Source: DAISJI01 sp964559835 (GTDB taxonomy: Bacteria > Acidobacteriota > Terriglobia > Terriglobales > Acidobacteriaceae). From it: 64,000 nucleotides of DNA. Of the stretch, positions 40,241 to 50,180 are shown piece by piece. Each line of letters opens with the position of its first letter. Position 1 is the stretch's first letter. The stretch spans positions 1-64,000 of the forward strand of contig CAZLJE010000021.1 of NCBI GenBank assembly GCA_964559835.1. Direction: 5' to 3'. The translations under genes and the position numbers were made by a program. The notes under the pieces are model-generated. The model was not told the DNA's origin, did not search any database, and was given only the letters and a program-made list of their open reading frames with translations.

Positions 40241-42664
40241 GTGGAGAGTTTCTGGCAGGACATCCGGTACGGACTTCGAATGCTGCTCAAGGCGCCAGGG
40301 TTTTCGCTGGTGGCGATCGCCGCGCTGGCGCTGGGTATCGGCGCGAATACGGCGATCTTCAGCGTGGTGAACGCGGTGATCCTGCGGCCGCTGCCGTTCG
40401 AGGAATCGAACCGGCTGATGATGGTCTTCCACTCCTACCCGGGAATCGGACTGAGCCGGGCGACGATCTCTCCCGTGACCTGGGACTACTACACCCGGAA
40501 CATGAAGTCGTTCGAGAGCATGGGCGTGTTCACCAGCTACAAGGTGCCACGCAACCTGACCGGCTCAGGAGATCCGGAGCGCGTGCGGTCGGCGGGCGTG
40601 AGCGGAGGATTTTTCCAGACGCTGCGCGCGCGTCCGATGCTGGGCCGCACCATCAGCGAGGGCGATGACCAGCCCGGCCACGAGCGCGTGGTGGTCCTCG
40701 GATACGGCATCTGGAAGAACCGCTTCGGCGCCGATCGAGGGATCGTCGGACGGACGATCACGCTGGATGGAAACAATTACGACGTCATCGGCGTGATGCC
40801 GGCTGAGTTCCAGTATCCGAGTACGTCCGAGTTGTGGGTGCCGCTGGCGTTCACGCCCGAAGAACGGCAGAAGGTGCAGGTCGAGTACCTGAACATGATC
40901 GGGCGCATGAAGCCGGGCGTCACGCGGCAGCAGGTGGATGCCGAAATGGCGGCGATGACGCGGGGCATTCGTGAAACTTACGCGAAAGAGTTCGAGGGCG
41001 ACACCTCGGGCTGGCACGTGATCGCGGAGCCGATGACAGACGTCATTCGCGGTGACCTCCGGCGACCGCTGCTGGTACTGCTGGCGGCCGTCGGTTGCGT
41101 GCTGTTGATCGCGTGCGTCAACGTAGCGAACCTGCTGCTGGCGCGGGCGACGGCGCGGCACAAGGAGATTGCAACACGGCTGGCCATCGGCGCGACGCGG
41201 CTTCGTCTCATCCGGCAACTGCTCACCGAGAGCGTGGTGCTCGGGATCGTCGGCGGAGTTTTCGGGCTGATGCTCGGATCGGCAGGCGTGCAGGTGCTGC
41301 TGCGGCTGTTGCCGATCGAACTGCCGACCTTCATCAAGATCGACGTGGATCCGATGGTTATGGGCTTCACGCTGGCGGTGTCGATCGGGACGGGGTTGTT
41401 GTTCGGGCTGGTGCCGGCGTTCCAGATATCGATGCCGCGATTGGCGGACGAACTCAAAGAGGGCCGCAGCCAGGTCGGAAGCAGCCGCCACCGGCTGCGC
41501 GACCTGCTGGTCATTGGCGAGATGGGGCTGGCGGTGCTGCTGCTGATCGGCGGCGGGCTGATGATCCGCAGCTTCGTGCGCATCCAGCAGACGCGCTTCG
41601 GATTCGATACGAACAACGTCCTGACTTTCGCTGTGTCCCTGCCGCAACAGAAATACAAAGACCCGTCGCGCACGATCGCATTCGCCGACCAGGCACTGCA
41701 ACGGATCAACAACCTGCCCGGCGTCGAGAGTGCGGCTACGGGTTCGAGCCTGCCCCTGGAAGGCGGATGGACCAGTTCCTATGAGATCCAGGGGAAGAGC
41801 ATCCAGCCGGCGCCGCACACGTTCTTCGCGGTGGTCTCGCCGCAGTACTTCAGGACGCTGGGGATCCAACTGCTGCGCGGGCGCACGTTCACCGAGAGCG
41901 ACCGCGAGAACTCGCAACTGGTGGCGATCCTCGACGAGCGCGCCGCCAAGCAGTACTTCGGCAACGAGAACCCGATCGGGCAGCACATCCTGTACGGACG
42001 GATGGGCCAGCAAAAGCCTGAACCGTGGGAGATCGTGGGCGTGGTCGCGCCGGTGAAGCACAGCGACACCATCGCCGATGAGACGAAGGGGCAGACGTAC
42101 CTGCCGTACACGCAGGAAGTCGTGCCGGGGTATGAATTCGCGATCCGAACAAAAGGAGATCCCGCCGCAATAGGCGCGTCGGCCAGAAGCGCCATTCATG
42201 AGATCGACCCGGAGATGCCGCTGTACGACGTCCGGACGATGGAAGAGAGAATGGCCGAGAACCTGGCGCAGCCGCGATTCAATACCGTCCTGCTGGGAGT
42301 ATTCGGAGGACTGGCGCTGGTGCTGGCGGCGGTGGGGATCTATGGAGTTCTGTCCTACACGGTTACGCAGCGCACGCATGAGATCGGGCTTCGAATGGCG
42401 CTGGGCGCACAGCAGGGCGACGTGCTGAAGATGGTCATGAACCACGCGCTGCGATTGGCCGGGACAGGGATTGCGGCGGGAATCGTGGCGGCACTTATAG
42501 CGAGCAAAGCGCTGGCGACGCTGCTGTTCCACATCAGCCGCACCGACCCGGTGACGTATATCGGGATCGTGGTGATCCTGGGCGGTGTCGCGCTCCTGGC
42601 AAGCTTTGCGCCGGCGCGGCGGGCGACGAGGGTGGACCCGATGGTGGCGCTGAGAAACGAGTAA
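40241..42664 (+). CDS. ADOP-family ABC permease
   Basis: The 807-aa protein is an acidobacterial-duplicated-orphan permease: two MacB/FtsX units in one chain. Each has a periplasmic MacB core (about 35-260 and 460-650) and membrane spans (about 20-45, 280-400 and 680-800). The opening DIRYGLRMLLKAPGFS and the closing RRATRVDPMVALRNE are typical. It is an orphan with no ATPase. The start is ATG or GTG at 40241, just after the inverted repeat. It ends in a GTCAGGT heptamer array. Confidence 0.93.
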   Translation: MESFWQDIRYGLRMLLKAPGFSLVAIAALALGIGANTAIFSVVNAVILRPLPFEESNRLMMVFHSYPGIGLSRATISPVTWDYYTRNMKSFESMGVFTSYKVPRNLTGSGDPERVRSAGVSGGFFQTLRARPMLGRTISEGDDQPGHERVVVLGYGIWKNRFGADRGIVGRTITLDGNNYDVIGVMPAEFQYPSTSELWVPLAFTPEERQKVQVEYLNMIGRMKPGVTRQQVDAEMAAMTRGIRETYAKEFEGDTSGWHVIAEPMTDVIRGDLRRPLLVLLAAVGCVLLIACVNVANLLLARATARHKEIATRLAIGATRLRLIRQLLTESVVLGIVGGVFGLMLGSAGVQVLLRLLPIELPTFIKIDVDPMVMGFTLAVSIGTGLLFGLVPAFQISMPRLADELKEGRSQVGSSRHRLRDLLVIGEMGLAVLLLIGGGLMIRSFVRIQQTRFGFDTNNVLTFAVSLPQQKYKDPSRTIAFADQALQRINNLPGVESAATGSSLPLEGGWTSSYEIQGKSIQPAPHTFFAVVSPQYFRTLGIQLLRGRTFTESDRENSQLVAILDERAAKQYFGNENPIGQHILYGRMGQQKPEPWEIVGVVAPVKHSDTIADETKGQTYLPYTQEVVPGYEFAIRTKGDPAAIGASARSAIHEIDPEMPLYDVRTMEERMAENLAQPRFNTVLLGVFGGLALVLAAVGIYGVLSYTVTQRTHEIGLRMALGAQQGDVLKMVMNHALRLAGTGIAAGIVAALIASKALATLLFHISRTDPVTYIGIVVILGGVALLASFAPARRATRVDPMVALRNE

Positions 42665-42685
42665 GTCAGGTGTCAGGTGTCAGGG
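42665..42685. repeat. Heptamer array GTCAGGT
   Basis: Three clean 7-bp units (GTCAGGT, GTCAGGT, GTCAGGG) begin directly after the TAA stop codon. Confidence 0.8.
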
Positions 42686-42736
42686 CCGCATCGCGGAGTA
42701 ACGAGAATGCTAGTTTCAGGAGTATGATGTCGGGCC

Positions 42737-43366
42737 GTGACAAACCCACAGGATGAAGCTGGCCGCCTTCGCGAGCTGTACGGCCGCATGAGCGATGCAG
42801 AGTTGGAACGGATCTGGGCGTCGGAAGACGAGTTGACCGAAGAAGCGGAAGCAGCGCTTCGCCAGGAGATGTCGCACCGTTCTCTTCGGCCGCAGCCCGC
42901 CGCTCCAGGCTATAGCGTCGCGGAGTATTCAGGAACCGTGACGGTACGGACCTACCGCGATCTTTCCGAAGCTTTGCTTGCAAAGGGCAAACTCGACGCG
43001 GCCGGTATCGATTGCGAAGTCGCCGACAGCAACATGGCCCGCATGAACTGGTTCTTGTCGAATATGCTGGGCGGAGTGCGGATCCAGGTACATCCTTCGG
43101 ACGTTGAGAATGCTGTTGCTGTGCTGGATGAACCGATCCCGGAGTCGCTGGAGGTCGATGGCATTGGGACCGTCGAGCAGCCTCGCTGTCCGAAATGCAA
43201 CTCTCTCGACATCACTTACGAAGCATTGGACAAAGCGGCGTCGGTTGCAACGATGATGTTAAGAATACCGATCCCGGTACCGGCTGACCGTTGGAAGTGC
43301 AACTCCTGCGGACAGTACTGGCAGGAAGTGCCCGACGAAAAAGAGCAAGCGACGGAGCCGGAATAG
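42737..43366 (+). CDS. DUF2007-like protein with zinc ribbon
   Basis: The 209-aa protein has an N-terminal helical segment (1-50), a DUF2007-like putative signal-transducing domain (about 65-130) and a C-terminal zinc ribbon (CPKC near 150, CNSCGQYW near 190). No signal peptide is visible. The start is GTG. I know of no assigned function for this combination. Confidence 0.7.
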   Translation: MTNPQDEAGRLRELYGRMSDAELERIWASEDELTEEAEAALRQEMSHRSLRPQPAAPGYSVAEYSGTVTVRTYRDLSEALLAKGKLDAAGIDCEVADSNMARMNWFLSNMLGGVRIQVHPSDVENAVAVLDEPIPESLEVDGIGTVEQPRCPKCNSLDITYEALDKAASVATMMLRIPIPVPADRWKCNSCGQYWQEVPDEKEQATEPE

Positions 43367-43435
43367 TCCACTCTTCTTTTTTCCAAGCTCATTCCCGGCT
43401 GATACACTTTCGCGTTTACGTCTACAAGGAGCGCC

Positions 43436-44833
43436 ATGTCTCAAACGTTAAAGAAGTACTGTGTTTTGGCCCTCATTCTGGTTATTGCCCTTGCCGTCGG
43501 GGCGCAGACCACGCCCGCGGATCCCAACATCGATTCGATCGTGCAGGGCGTGCTGCAATCGACGGGTGTGCCGAGCGCGTCGATCGCGGTCGTTAAGGAT
43601 GGCCGCATCGCATACGTTCATGCGTACGGCAGCGCGAGCCTCGATCCGAAGGTGCCGGCGACGACGGCGATGCGCTACAGCATCGGATCGAACAGCAAAC
43701 AGTTTACGGCGACCGCCATTCTGCTTTTGCAAGAGGAGGGCAAGCTGTCGCTTGACGATAAGGTGGGCAAGTACATTCCCGGGCTGACGCGGGCGAACGA
43801 AATCAGCATCCGGCAAATCCTGTCGATGACATCCGGGTATCAGGACGACTGGCCGCAGGACTACGTCATGCCGGAGATGCTCAAGCCGACCACAGTGCAG
43901 CACATCCTCGACAAATGGGCGAAGATCCCGCTCGACTTCGAGCCGGGAACGAAGTGGCAGTACAGCAATACGAATTATGCTATCGCCGGGCAGATCGTAC
44001 AGAAGGTCAGCGGGATGGGCTATTTCCAACTGCTAACGCAGAAGGTCTTCCAGCCGCTGGGGATGAAGAGTGTGCTCAATGTCGACGAGGGCAAGCTGAC
44101 GCAAAGCGATCCGACCGGGTACATGCGTTACGCGCTGGGGCCGCTGCATCCGGCGCCGAAAGAGGGTGCGGGATGGCTGTACGCGATGGGCGAATTAGCC
44201 ATGACGGCAGAGGACATGGCGAAGTGGGACATCTCGATGATCGACCAGAAGGTCCTGAAGCCGCAGTCGTACAGGATGATGCAGACGGACACACTACTGA
44301 ATAACGGAACCGCGACCGGATACGGATTGGGAGTTTCGGTCAGCGGCCGCGGCGGGCATCGGGCGGTCGCGCATACTGGCGAAGTTTCGGGTTTCGTTTC
44401 CGCAAACACGGTATTTCCCGATGACCGTGCCGCAGTCGTGGTCCTGACCAACCAGGACGCGAACGGGGCAGCCAGTACGATCCTGGCGCGAATCGCGGAG
44501 ACACTGTGGGCAGCGCCGCAGACCGCATCGACAAAAGAGACCGACACGGCGAAGCAGATCCTCGCCGGGCTGCAGCAAGGCAAGATCGACAGGTCGCTAT
44601 TCACCGACAACGCCAACTTCTACTTCAACGACGTTTGCCTGAACGACAACGCCGACAGCCTGGGTCCGCTGGGCACGATCCAGGAATTCACGCAGACGAA
44701 CGAAAGCCTGCGCGGCGGCATGACTGCGCGCAATTACCGCGCAAACATGTCGGGTGGAAAAACGCTCGGCATCAGCACTTTCTGGATGCCGGACGGGAAG
44801 ATCGAGCAGTACATCGTGACGGGGAGAGAGTGA
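43436..44833 (+). CDS. Serine hydrolase, class C beta-lactamase fold
   Basis: The 465-aa exported protein has a signal peptide (1-23, cleaved after VGAQ) and the beta-lactamase/D,D-peptidase fold: S85-x-x-K88 (SNSK), Y176-S-N178, and HTGEVSG in the third motif position. The C-terminal region (about 360-465) is an added domain. Such proteins cover esterases, D-aminopeptidases and penicillin-binding proteins; true lactamase activity is not implied. An inverted heptamer pair lies between it and the converging neighbour. Confidence 0.88.
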   Translation: MSQTLKKYCVLALILVIALAVGAQTTPADPNIDSIVQGVLQSTGVPSASIAVVKDGRIAYVHAYGSASLDPKVPATTAMRYSIGSNSKQFTATAILLLQEEGKLSLDDKVGKYIPGLTRANEISIRQILSMTSGYQDDWPQDYVMPEMLKPTTVQHILDKWAKIPLDFEPGTKWQYSNTNYAIAGQIVQKVSGMGYFQLLTQKVFQPLGMKSVLNVDEGKLTQSDPTGYMRYALGPLHPAPKEGAGWLYAMGELAMTAEDMAKWDISMIDQKVLKPQSYRMMQTDTLLNNGTATGYGLGVSVSGRGGHRAVAHTGEVSGFVSANTVFPDDRAAVVVLTNQDANGAASTILARIAETLWAAPQTASTKETDTAKQILAGLQQGKIDRSLFTDNANFYFNDVCLNDNADSLGPLGTIQEFTQTNESLRGGMTARNYRANMSGGKTLGISTFWMPDGKIEQYIVTGRE

Positions 44834-44842
44834 AGCACAATT

Positions 44843-44900
44843 AAGGATGAAGAAGTCAGAATGAAGAATGGAGCTGTCCGCTCTTCATTCTGACTTCTGA
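44843..44900. repeat. Inverted heptamer pair GAATGAA
   Basis: Left arm 44843-44872 (GGATGAA, GAAGTCA, GAATGAA, GAATGGA) and right arm 44881-44900 (CTCTTCATTCTGACTTCTGA) are inverted; a GAATGAA heptamer supplies the stop codon of the minus-strand gene that follows. Confidence 0.8.
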
Positions 44901-45370
44901 GTATGTTCGGCAATCCACGATAAGAATTTCTCGTCGATTCGCGGATGCTCCGGGTCGTGGCCCGCCGCCTGCATTTGCGCCAGCAGCTTGTCCGCTTCAT
45001 CCGCGGGCATCTCTGGCAATCGTTTCAGGGCCAGGGCTTCTGAAATGTCCTCGCCGCTGAGTGGCAAGGTCGCGGCTGCGCGGAAGACTTCTGCACGCAG
45101 CCCTTCATCTTCTTCGAATTCACGCAGAACGCCGCGTCGTACCAGCGAGTCCAGCAGCATCATTCGCATACCGATCGCGACGAAGCCGCCGCCTTGCAGC
45201 GACTCGATACCAACTCCCTCGGCGCGCGCGACCGTCAGGCCGACGGCTTTGTTGTCGGCCCATGCCGGCATGAACTTCCAGAGCTTCTGCATGTCAGCAG
45301 GATTTGCTTCGGGTACGGCTTCGCCGTCATTGAGCCGCTTTACCGCGACTTCCATTGCGGCGTGATCCAT
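44885..45370 (-). CDS. Hypothetical protein
   Basis: This soluble, acidic protein of about 161 aa (from MDHAAMEVAVKRL; a longer 178-aa start is possible) is mostly alpha-helical. I recognise no family. The second half has LPLSGEDISEALALKRLPEMPADEADKLL. It neighbours a GNAT gene, without a clear link. Confidence 0.5.
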   Translation of the reverse strand: MDHAAMEVAVKRLNDGEAVPEANPADMQKLWKFMPAWADNKAVGLTVARAEGVGIESLQGGGFVAIGMRMMLLDSLVRRGVLREFEEDEGLRAEVFRAAATLPLSGEDISEALALKRLPEMPADEADKLLAQMQAAGHDPEHPRIDEKFLSWIAEHTQKSE

Positions 45371-45479
45371 GTCCTGTTCCACTTGCGTTCTCCTCGGAAC
45401 ATTCGCGTACGTTCCTGCCACTCTACGCCGGGAGAGGCGCAGATGCGCAATCTCTCGCTTAGGCGGTAACCGGGAGTCG

Positions 45480-46361
45480 CTAGTACAAGATCGACGGCAG
45501 CCACGCGCCGTGAGGCTCGTTGTACAGGCCGATGGTCATGAGCGTGTTCAGGTGCAGAGCCCGCAGGCCGTTGTCGAGGCACCAACGGAATAGCTCGTAA
45601 TTACGGACGGGGACCTGGATGCCCGTAGGGTCAAAGCTGGGCGCGTGCGCGAGCAGGGCGATCAGGTCGCGATTATTTTCGGCGACGGTAAATCCGAAAT
45701 AGTGAAAGCCGGTGGAGTATGCGACGATACGCCCGCCATGCTCGGCAACCGTGACGTCGTTCCGGGTTAGCGCATCGGCCAGTTCCCCGGCGCGATCGTG
45801 TCCGTGAACGCGGAAGCAAAGGGCGTTGCATGCCGCCGCGTCGTCGGCGGTCGCACGGCGGAACGAGTACCCGGGGGTGCTACTGCCGATCGCCGGCCCA
45901 TTCATTCGAGCTAACGATTCGCGTTCGACGAACCCAAGCTTCGTGTACAGCGATAGAGAACGCATGTGGTAGCCGGCCTGTACCAGGCGGACGCCCGCAA
46001 ATCCGCGTTCGTTGCAGCGGGCGAGGACGGCTTCCATGAGCGCGCGGCCCGTGCCCGTATTCTGCGCGTCGGGATCGACGGTGATCGGCCCGATACCGGC
46101 GACGGAGTTGCGCTCATCCAGGCAATTACTCCCCACGATGCGGCCGTCCTGCTCGGCGACAACGCAGTAAAACTTCGGATTCGAGAACATCATCGAGAGG
46201 AGCCAGATGCCAAACTGCGGGTCCGGCGGCATCTCGCGGGGCGAGTTGTGCTGGTCCGCGACGGTGTTAAACGCGTTCCAGCAGATACGTCCGCACTCGG
46301 CAGCATCTGCCGGAGTAGCGCGGCGAACTTGCAAACGTGAACTTACGGCTGGCGTTGACAT
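45480..46361 (-). CDS. Tandem GNAT acetyltransferase
   Basis: The 293-aa protein has two GNAT-like units: an N-terminal one (about 8-155), with VVAEQDGRIVGSNCLDERN and the acetyl-CoA loop VDPDAQNTGTGRALM, and a degenerate C-terminal half (about 165-293). It should transfer an acetyl group to an unknown amine. The start at 46361 is set by GGGGGA; the longer open frame upstream overlaps the divergent gene region. It is divergent from the amidohydrolase. Confidence 0.8.
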   Translation of the reverse strand: MSTPAVSSRLQVRRATPADAAECGRICWNAFNTVADQHNSPREMPPDPQFGIWLLSMMFSNPKFYCVVAEQDGRIVGSNCLDERNSVAGIGPITVDPDAQNTGTGRALMEAVLARCNERGFAGVRLVQAGYHMRSLSLYTKLGFVERESLARMNGPAIGSSTPGYSFRRATADDAAACNALCFRVHGHDRAGELADALTRNDVTVAEHGGRIVAYSTGFHYFGFTVAENNRDLIALLAHAPSFDPTGIQVPVRNYELFRWCLDNGLRALHLNTLMTIGLYNEPHGAWLPSILY

Positions 46362-46481
46362 GAGTCCCCCACAATTTTGCGCATTTTGGTTCGGGGTGAA
46401 CGGAGTTGTCAACGCGGTCGCTTGCTTAATCCCGCCCCGCGTCGTATCGTTCCGCCGCACATTCACACGGGGAGAGAGCAA

Positions 46482-47807
46482 ATGCGTCATGCCGGACGAT
46501 TGGCTGTTGTTGTTTTTCTGTTCGCAACCTTAGTGCAGGCACAAGCGGCGAAGCCGGCCGACGAGGTCTGGGCGATCCGTGCCGCTACGCTCCTGGACGG
46601 CAAGAGCGACCAGCCACAACATGACAAAGCCATCATCATCCGCGGCAACCACGTCGATGCAGTGATCGATGCCGGCGCGCTCGCGTCGCGAAATATCCTG
46701 CGCGTCGTCAGTCTGCCGGCGGGCTTGACCGTAATGCCCGGGATGATCGAGTCGCACACGCACATTTTTCTCCAGGGAGAAGACCCGGCCAAGGGCGGAT
46801 ACGACGTGAACATTTTGAAATATCCCTTGGCGTATCGCGCAGCGCGGGCAACGGTGTCCGCGAGGCGACTGCTGGAGCAGGGCTTCACCACGGCACGCGA
46901 CGTCGAGACCGAAGGCGCAGGCTATGGCGATATCGGCATACGCGACGCCATCAACGACGGCTGGATCCCCGGCCCGCGGCTGTTCGTGGTCACGAAAGCG
47001 CTCTCGACGACCGGCGGCTACCCGCTCGAGGGTTACGCGCCCGAACTCGACATGCCCAAAGGCGCGCAACTTGCCGACGGTCCGGTGGAATTCCGCAAGG
47101 CCACGCGCGAGCAACTCGGCAACGGCGCCGACTGGATCAAGGTGTACATGACGCATCGGTCGTGGGTGGATAAAGAAGGCCACCTGCAATCGCAGCCGAC
47201 GCTCACGCTCGACGAGATCAAGGCCGTCGTGGACGAGGCGCACGGCTGGGGCAAGAAGGTCGCATGTCACGCCTATAACGGCATCGGCATGCAGCGCGCG
47301 CTCGACGGCGGTTGTGACTCCATCGAGCACGGACTGGAATTGACGGATGCGAACGTCGCGCAGATGGTGCGACAGGGCACGTGGCTATGCCCGACCCTCA
47401 TGCCGTATTACTACTGGTGGGCCCCGGCCGACACTCCGGAAGGCAAGCGCGACCGCGCACGCGCCGCTGTTCACGGACCGTCGTTCCAAAAGGCGCTGAA
47501 GGCGGGCGTAAAGATCGTGTTCGGAACCGACGCGGGCAGCTTCGAATGGACGGACCCGAATTCGCCGATAGCAAAAGAATTCGGACACATGGTCGAGTTC
47601 GGCATGACACCGGCGCAGGCGATCAAGTCCGCGACGACCATGCCGGCGATCATGCTCGGCATGGAGGGACAGATCGGCGTGGTCGCGCCGGGAGCTTATG
47701 CGGACATCATCGCCGTGCAAGGCGATCCGCTCAAGGACGTAGGCGCGCTGAAGAACGTCAGTTTCGTGGTGAAGGACGGGAAGGTATTCAAGAACGACGT
47801 GCGGTGA
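46482..47807 (+). CDS. Secreted amidohydrolase
   Basis: The 441-aa protein has a signal peptide (1-22, cleaved after VQAQA) and the amidohydrolase/imidazolonepropionase-like fold: IESHTHIF with the metal-binding His pair, VACHAYN, IEHG and the late TDAG motif. Such exported enzymes hydrolyse small amides or peptides, for example prolidase-type activities. Gene end overlaps the opposite-strand DUF2306 gene by 20 nt. Start set by GGGAGAGAG. Confidence 0.88.
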   Translation: MRHAGRLAVVVFLFATLVQAQAAKPADEVWAIRAATLLDGKSDQPQHDKAIIIRGNHVDAVIDAGALASRNILRVVSLPAGLTVMPGMIESHTHIFLQGEDPAKGGYDVNILKYPLAYRAARATVSARRLLEQGFTTARDVETEGAGYGDIGIRDAINDGWIPGPRLFVVTKALSTTGGYPLEGYAPELDMPKGAQLADGPVEFRKATREQLGNGADWIKVYMTHRSWVDKEGHLQSQPTLTLDEIKAVVDEAHGWGKKVACHAYNGIGMQRALDGGCDSIEHGLELTDANVAQMVRQGTWLCPTLMPYYYWWAPADTPEGKRDRARAAVHGPSFQKALKAGVKIVFGTDAGSFEWTDPNSPIAKEFGHMVEFGMTPAQAIKSATTMPAIMLGMEGQIGVVAPGAYADIIAVQGDPLKDVGALKNVSFVVKDGKVFKNDVR

Positions 47808-48432
47808 CGGTGTTCGGGAACATCGTCCGCCATTCCAGAAAGATGCTCGGCAAGAAAGCGGCCATGGCGATGGTGGTCCACACGACCATCTCGACGCCGG
47901 TAGACCCCAACCGCAGGATGGGCGGGATCGGAATGATGAGGCGAGCTACGGTGAACACCATCGCAAAGGGGTAGCCGCGGACCATCCAGCGACGATGCTG
48001 TGCGATGTTGCCGCGCCGCACGCACGCCAGCGCAATCGCAGTACAGACAATCCATCCGAACGATTGCACGGACGATGCCGCGACCAGAGAAAGCGTGCCG
48101 ATCCGCATCGCAACCGGGATCGCGAAGGGTCCGGCAAGGAAAACGCTGACCACGTAGACATATCCGAGCACGCGATGGACTTGCAGGTAATGCGCCCGTA
48201 GGCGGTTCGAAAACTGAAATGCACCCAAGATGAGCGCTAACCCGGCGAACACTGCATGCGCCGCCAAGTACCATTTCGCGGGCGCGAAATGATGTGCGAT
48301 CTGGGAACCTGGATCGAGGATCTCCCGGTTCTTCATGTACGTCACGAAGATGGTCGCGGCGAAAAACAGCAGGAACGCCACCAACTTGGCCTGCGAACGC
48401 GAAGCACGCGCTGGTACTGCAACGGTGGACAT
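47788..48432 (-). CDS. DUF2306 membrane protein
   Basis: The 214-aa protein has about six membrane spans and conserved His residues in HLQVHRVLGYVYV and QHRRWMVRGYPFA, the DUF2306 hallmark that suggests heme or metal binding. Its role is unknown. The 3' end overlaps the amidohydrolase end by 20 nt on the opposite strand. Confidence 0.8.
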   Translation of the reverse strand: MSTVAVPARASRSQAKLVAFLLFFAATIFVTYMKNREILDPGSQIAHHFAPAKWYLAAHAVFAGLALILGAFQFSNRLRAHYLQVHRVLGYVYVVSVFLAGPFAIPVAMRIGTLSLVAASSVQSFGWIVCTAIALACVRRGNIAQHRRWMVRGYPFAMVFTVARLIIPIPPILRLGSTGVEMVVWTTIAMAAFLPSIFLEWRTMFPNTVTARRS

Positions 48433-48499
48433 GGACTCACCCCGTTGGCGGAACTGTATGGCGGACGAAAGACGCTGTCAACGGGAGCTTACTGTTACC

Positions 48500-49723
48500 C
48501 TAATCCGCGACTACTTCCGGTTCCGAGTGCGGCAGAACCTCGTGCGGCCAACTGCTCAGGATGGCGAGGATCAGGCTGAAGATGGCGCCGGAGGCCAGAA
48601 AGGCGGCGCATCCGGGCCACCCCCAGCGTTGCCAGAACCAGTCGGTGATGGTCGCGCCGGCGGCGCCGCCCAGGTAGTAGACGGTGACGTAAAGGCCCGC
48701 GGCGGAGGATCGGGCGCGTCCGGCAATCGCGCCCGTCTGCACCGTGGCTGCGGCCTGTGCGATGAACACACCCGACGAGAAGACAGCGAGACCGGCGATC
48801 ACGACGGGGAGCGAGTGCGCCAGCGTCAGCAGCAGGCCGCAAATCATCATCGCGCAATAAAGAAAGGCGGTCGGACGAAATCCGAAATGGTCGAGAAATC
48901 TGCCGGAGAACGGAGTAACTACTACGCCCAGCAAATAGACGAAGAAGATGCTGCCTAACTGCGCCGAGTTCAGATGAAACGGCGGCGCAGCGAGATAGAA
49001 ATTCGCGTAGGTGAATGCGCCGACCAGCGAGAACAGCACCGCGCCACCGGTGCCGAAATTCGCGAGCAGCCGCCGGTTGCGCAGGTGACGCTTGGCGTCG
49101 GCTACGACGTGCGAGAGGTGCTCGGCGCGAACGAAGCGTGTGGACAGTGGCAGCCAGGCGCGGACCATGAGCGCTCCAGTCAGGTTCATCGCGCCCAGTA
49201 CGACGAACGACCAGCGCCATCCCCAGTGCGCGGCGACTACGCCGGAGATGAAGCGGCCGAGGAATCCGCCGAGCACGGTGCCGGTCACGTACGACGCCAT
49301 CGCTCGTCCGACACCGCGCCCCTCCCACTCCTCGTTGATGTAGGCGAGGATCACGGCAATGACGCCGGGGACAAACAATCCCTGGGCGAAGCGCCACAGG
49401 ATGAGCGCGCGCAGGCTGTTCGCGGTGGCGCAGAGTACGGTGGGGACGGTCAGCAGCAGCAGCGACGGCGCGATGACCTTCTTGCGCCCCATGCGTTCGG
49501 CCAATGCGCCGACCAAAGGCGCCGCGACGGCAACGGCAAGGATCGTTGCACTGACCGTGAGACTCACCTCCAACTCGGATGCCTGGAAGATGCGGCGCAA
49601 TTGCGGGAGCAGCGGCTGGGTGCAGTACACGTTGAAGAACGTGCACATGCCCGCCATCATCACCGCGATCATCGTGCGGTCCAGTGGCACAGACATCGCG
49701 GCTTGAGATTTTTCAGGAGGCAT
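48500..49723 (-). CDS. MFS transporter
   Basis: The 407-aa protein has 12 predicted membrane spans and the MFS motif GALAERMGRKKV between helices 2 and 3. TQPLLPQLRR near residue 36 is typical of YnfM-like drug or sugar exporters. No regulator is adjacent. The substrate is unknown. The start may be the internal ATG at 49696, since no ribosome binding site is clear at 49723. Confidence 0.87.
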   Translation of the reverse strand: MPPEKSQAAMSVPLDRTMIAVMMAGMCTFFNVYCTQPLLPQLRRIFQASELEVSLTVSATILAVAVAAPLVGALAERMGRKKVIAPSLLLLTVPTVLCATANSLRALILWRFAQGLFVPGVIAVILAYINEEWEGRGVGRAMASYVTGTVLGGFLGRFISGVVAAHWGWRWSFVVLGAMNLTGALMVRAWLPLSTRFVRAEHLSHVVADAKRHLRNRRLLANFGTGGAVLFSLVGAFTYANFYLAAPPFHLNSAQLGSIFFVYLLGVVVTPFSGRFLDHFGFRPTAFLYCAMMICGLLLTLAHSLPVVIAGLAVFSSGVFIAQAAATVQTGAIAGRARSSAAGLYVTVYYLGGAAGATITDWFWQRWGWPGCAAFLASGAIFSLILAILSSWPHEVLPHSEPEVVAD

Positions 49724-49730
49724 TCAGAAA

Positions 49731-49820
49731 TGGCGGAGAGGGAGGGATTCGAACCCCCGGTAGCCTTTCGGCCACAGCGGTTTTCAAGACCGCCTGTTTC
49801 GACCGCTCACACACCTCTCC
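49731..49820 (-). tRNA. tRNA-Ser (UGA)
   Basis: On the minus strand, GGAGAGG pairs with CCTCTCC, there is a long variable arm (GGCCGAAAGGCT region), GGTTCGAATCC for the T loop, and encoded CCA. The anticodon is TGA (49784-49786 on the plus strand as TCA). The 90-nt length includes CCA. No attachment site or integrase is seen beside it. Confidence 0.95.
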
Positions 49821-49823
49821 GCG

Positions 49824-50180
49824 TTACGAGAAGCGGCCTGTATTCACCAGTTTACAGCAGTGCCGCCGGTGCTGCTGTGCCCACCGAGGTACCGACCGCC
49901 TTTTCGAATCGGATACGGCCTGAGTTACGGGGACCTTAATCCCTAAGAGCGGACGGGCTGCGCGGCACTTTAATTACCTAATGTCCGGCGAGTGCATTCT
50001 TAGCCGCTAAATGACGGAAAACATGAGAACTGTTGGTCGGCCAATTCTTAATCCCAGATGAATATGGTCATGGCCTAAGAGTATTACGTGTGCTTTCTAC
50101 CTACTACTTCCGGGGTAAGCCTAGTTCCGTCTGCATAACGCAATCGCTACTCTCCCCGCACCCTCACAGGAGAGTGGCCC
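49824..50180. other. Intergenic region
   Basis: This 357-bp region has no recognisable gene or heptamer array. The promoter of the tRNA and of the phosphoesterase should lie in it. Two partial palindromes were not convincing. Confidence 0.5.

Noticed and set aside
40565..42532. 655-codon minus-strand open frame in the ADOP permease gene
   Set aside because: Arg/His/Gln-rich shadow without family features, over a clearly coding plus-strand gene.
47788..47807. 20-nt tail overlap of amidohydrolase and DUF2306 genes as regulation
   Set aside because: Short convergent overlaps are common in compact genomes and nothing else suggests control.
49731..49820. tRNA-Ser as an integration site for a genomic island
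   Set aside because: No integrase, no duplicated 3' tRNA end and no composition change are visible on either side.
48974..49939. Plus-strand open frame across the MFS gene and tRNA-Ser
   Set aside because: It runs through a tRNA gene and antisense to an MFS gene, so it is not coding.
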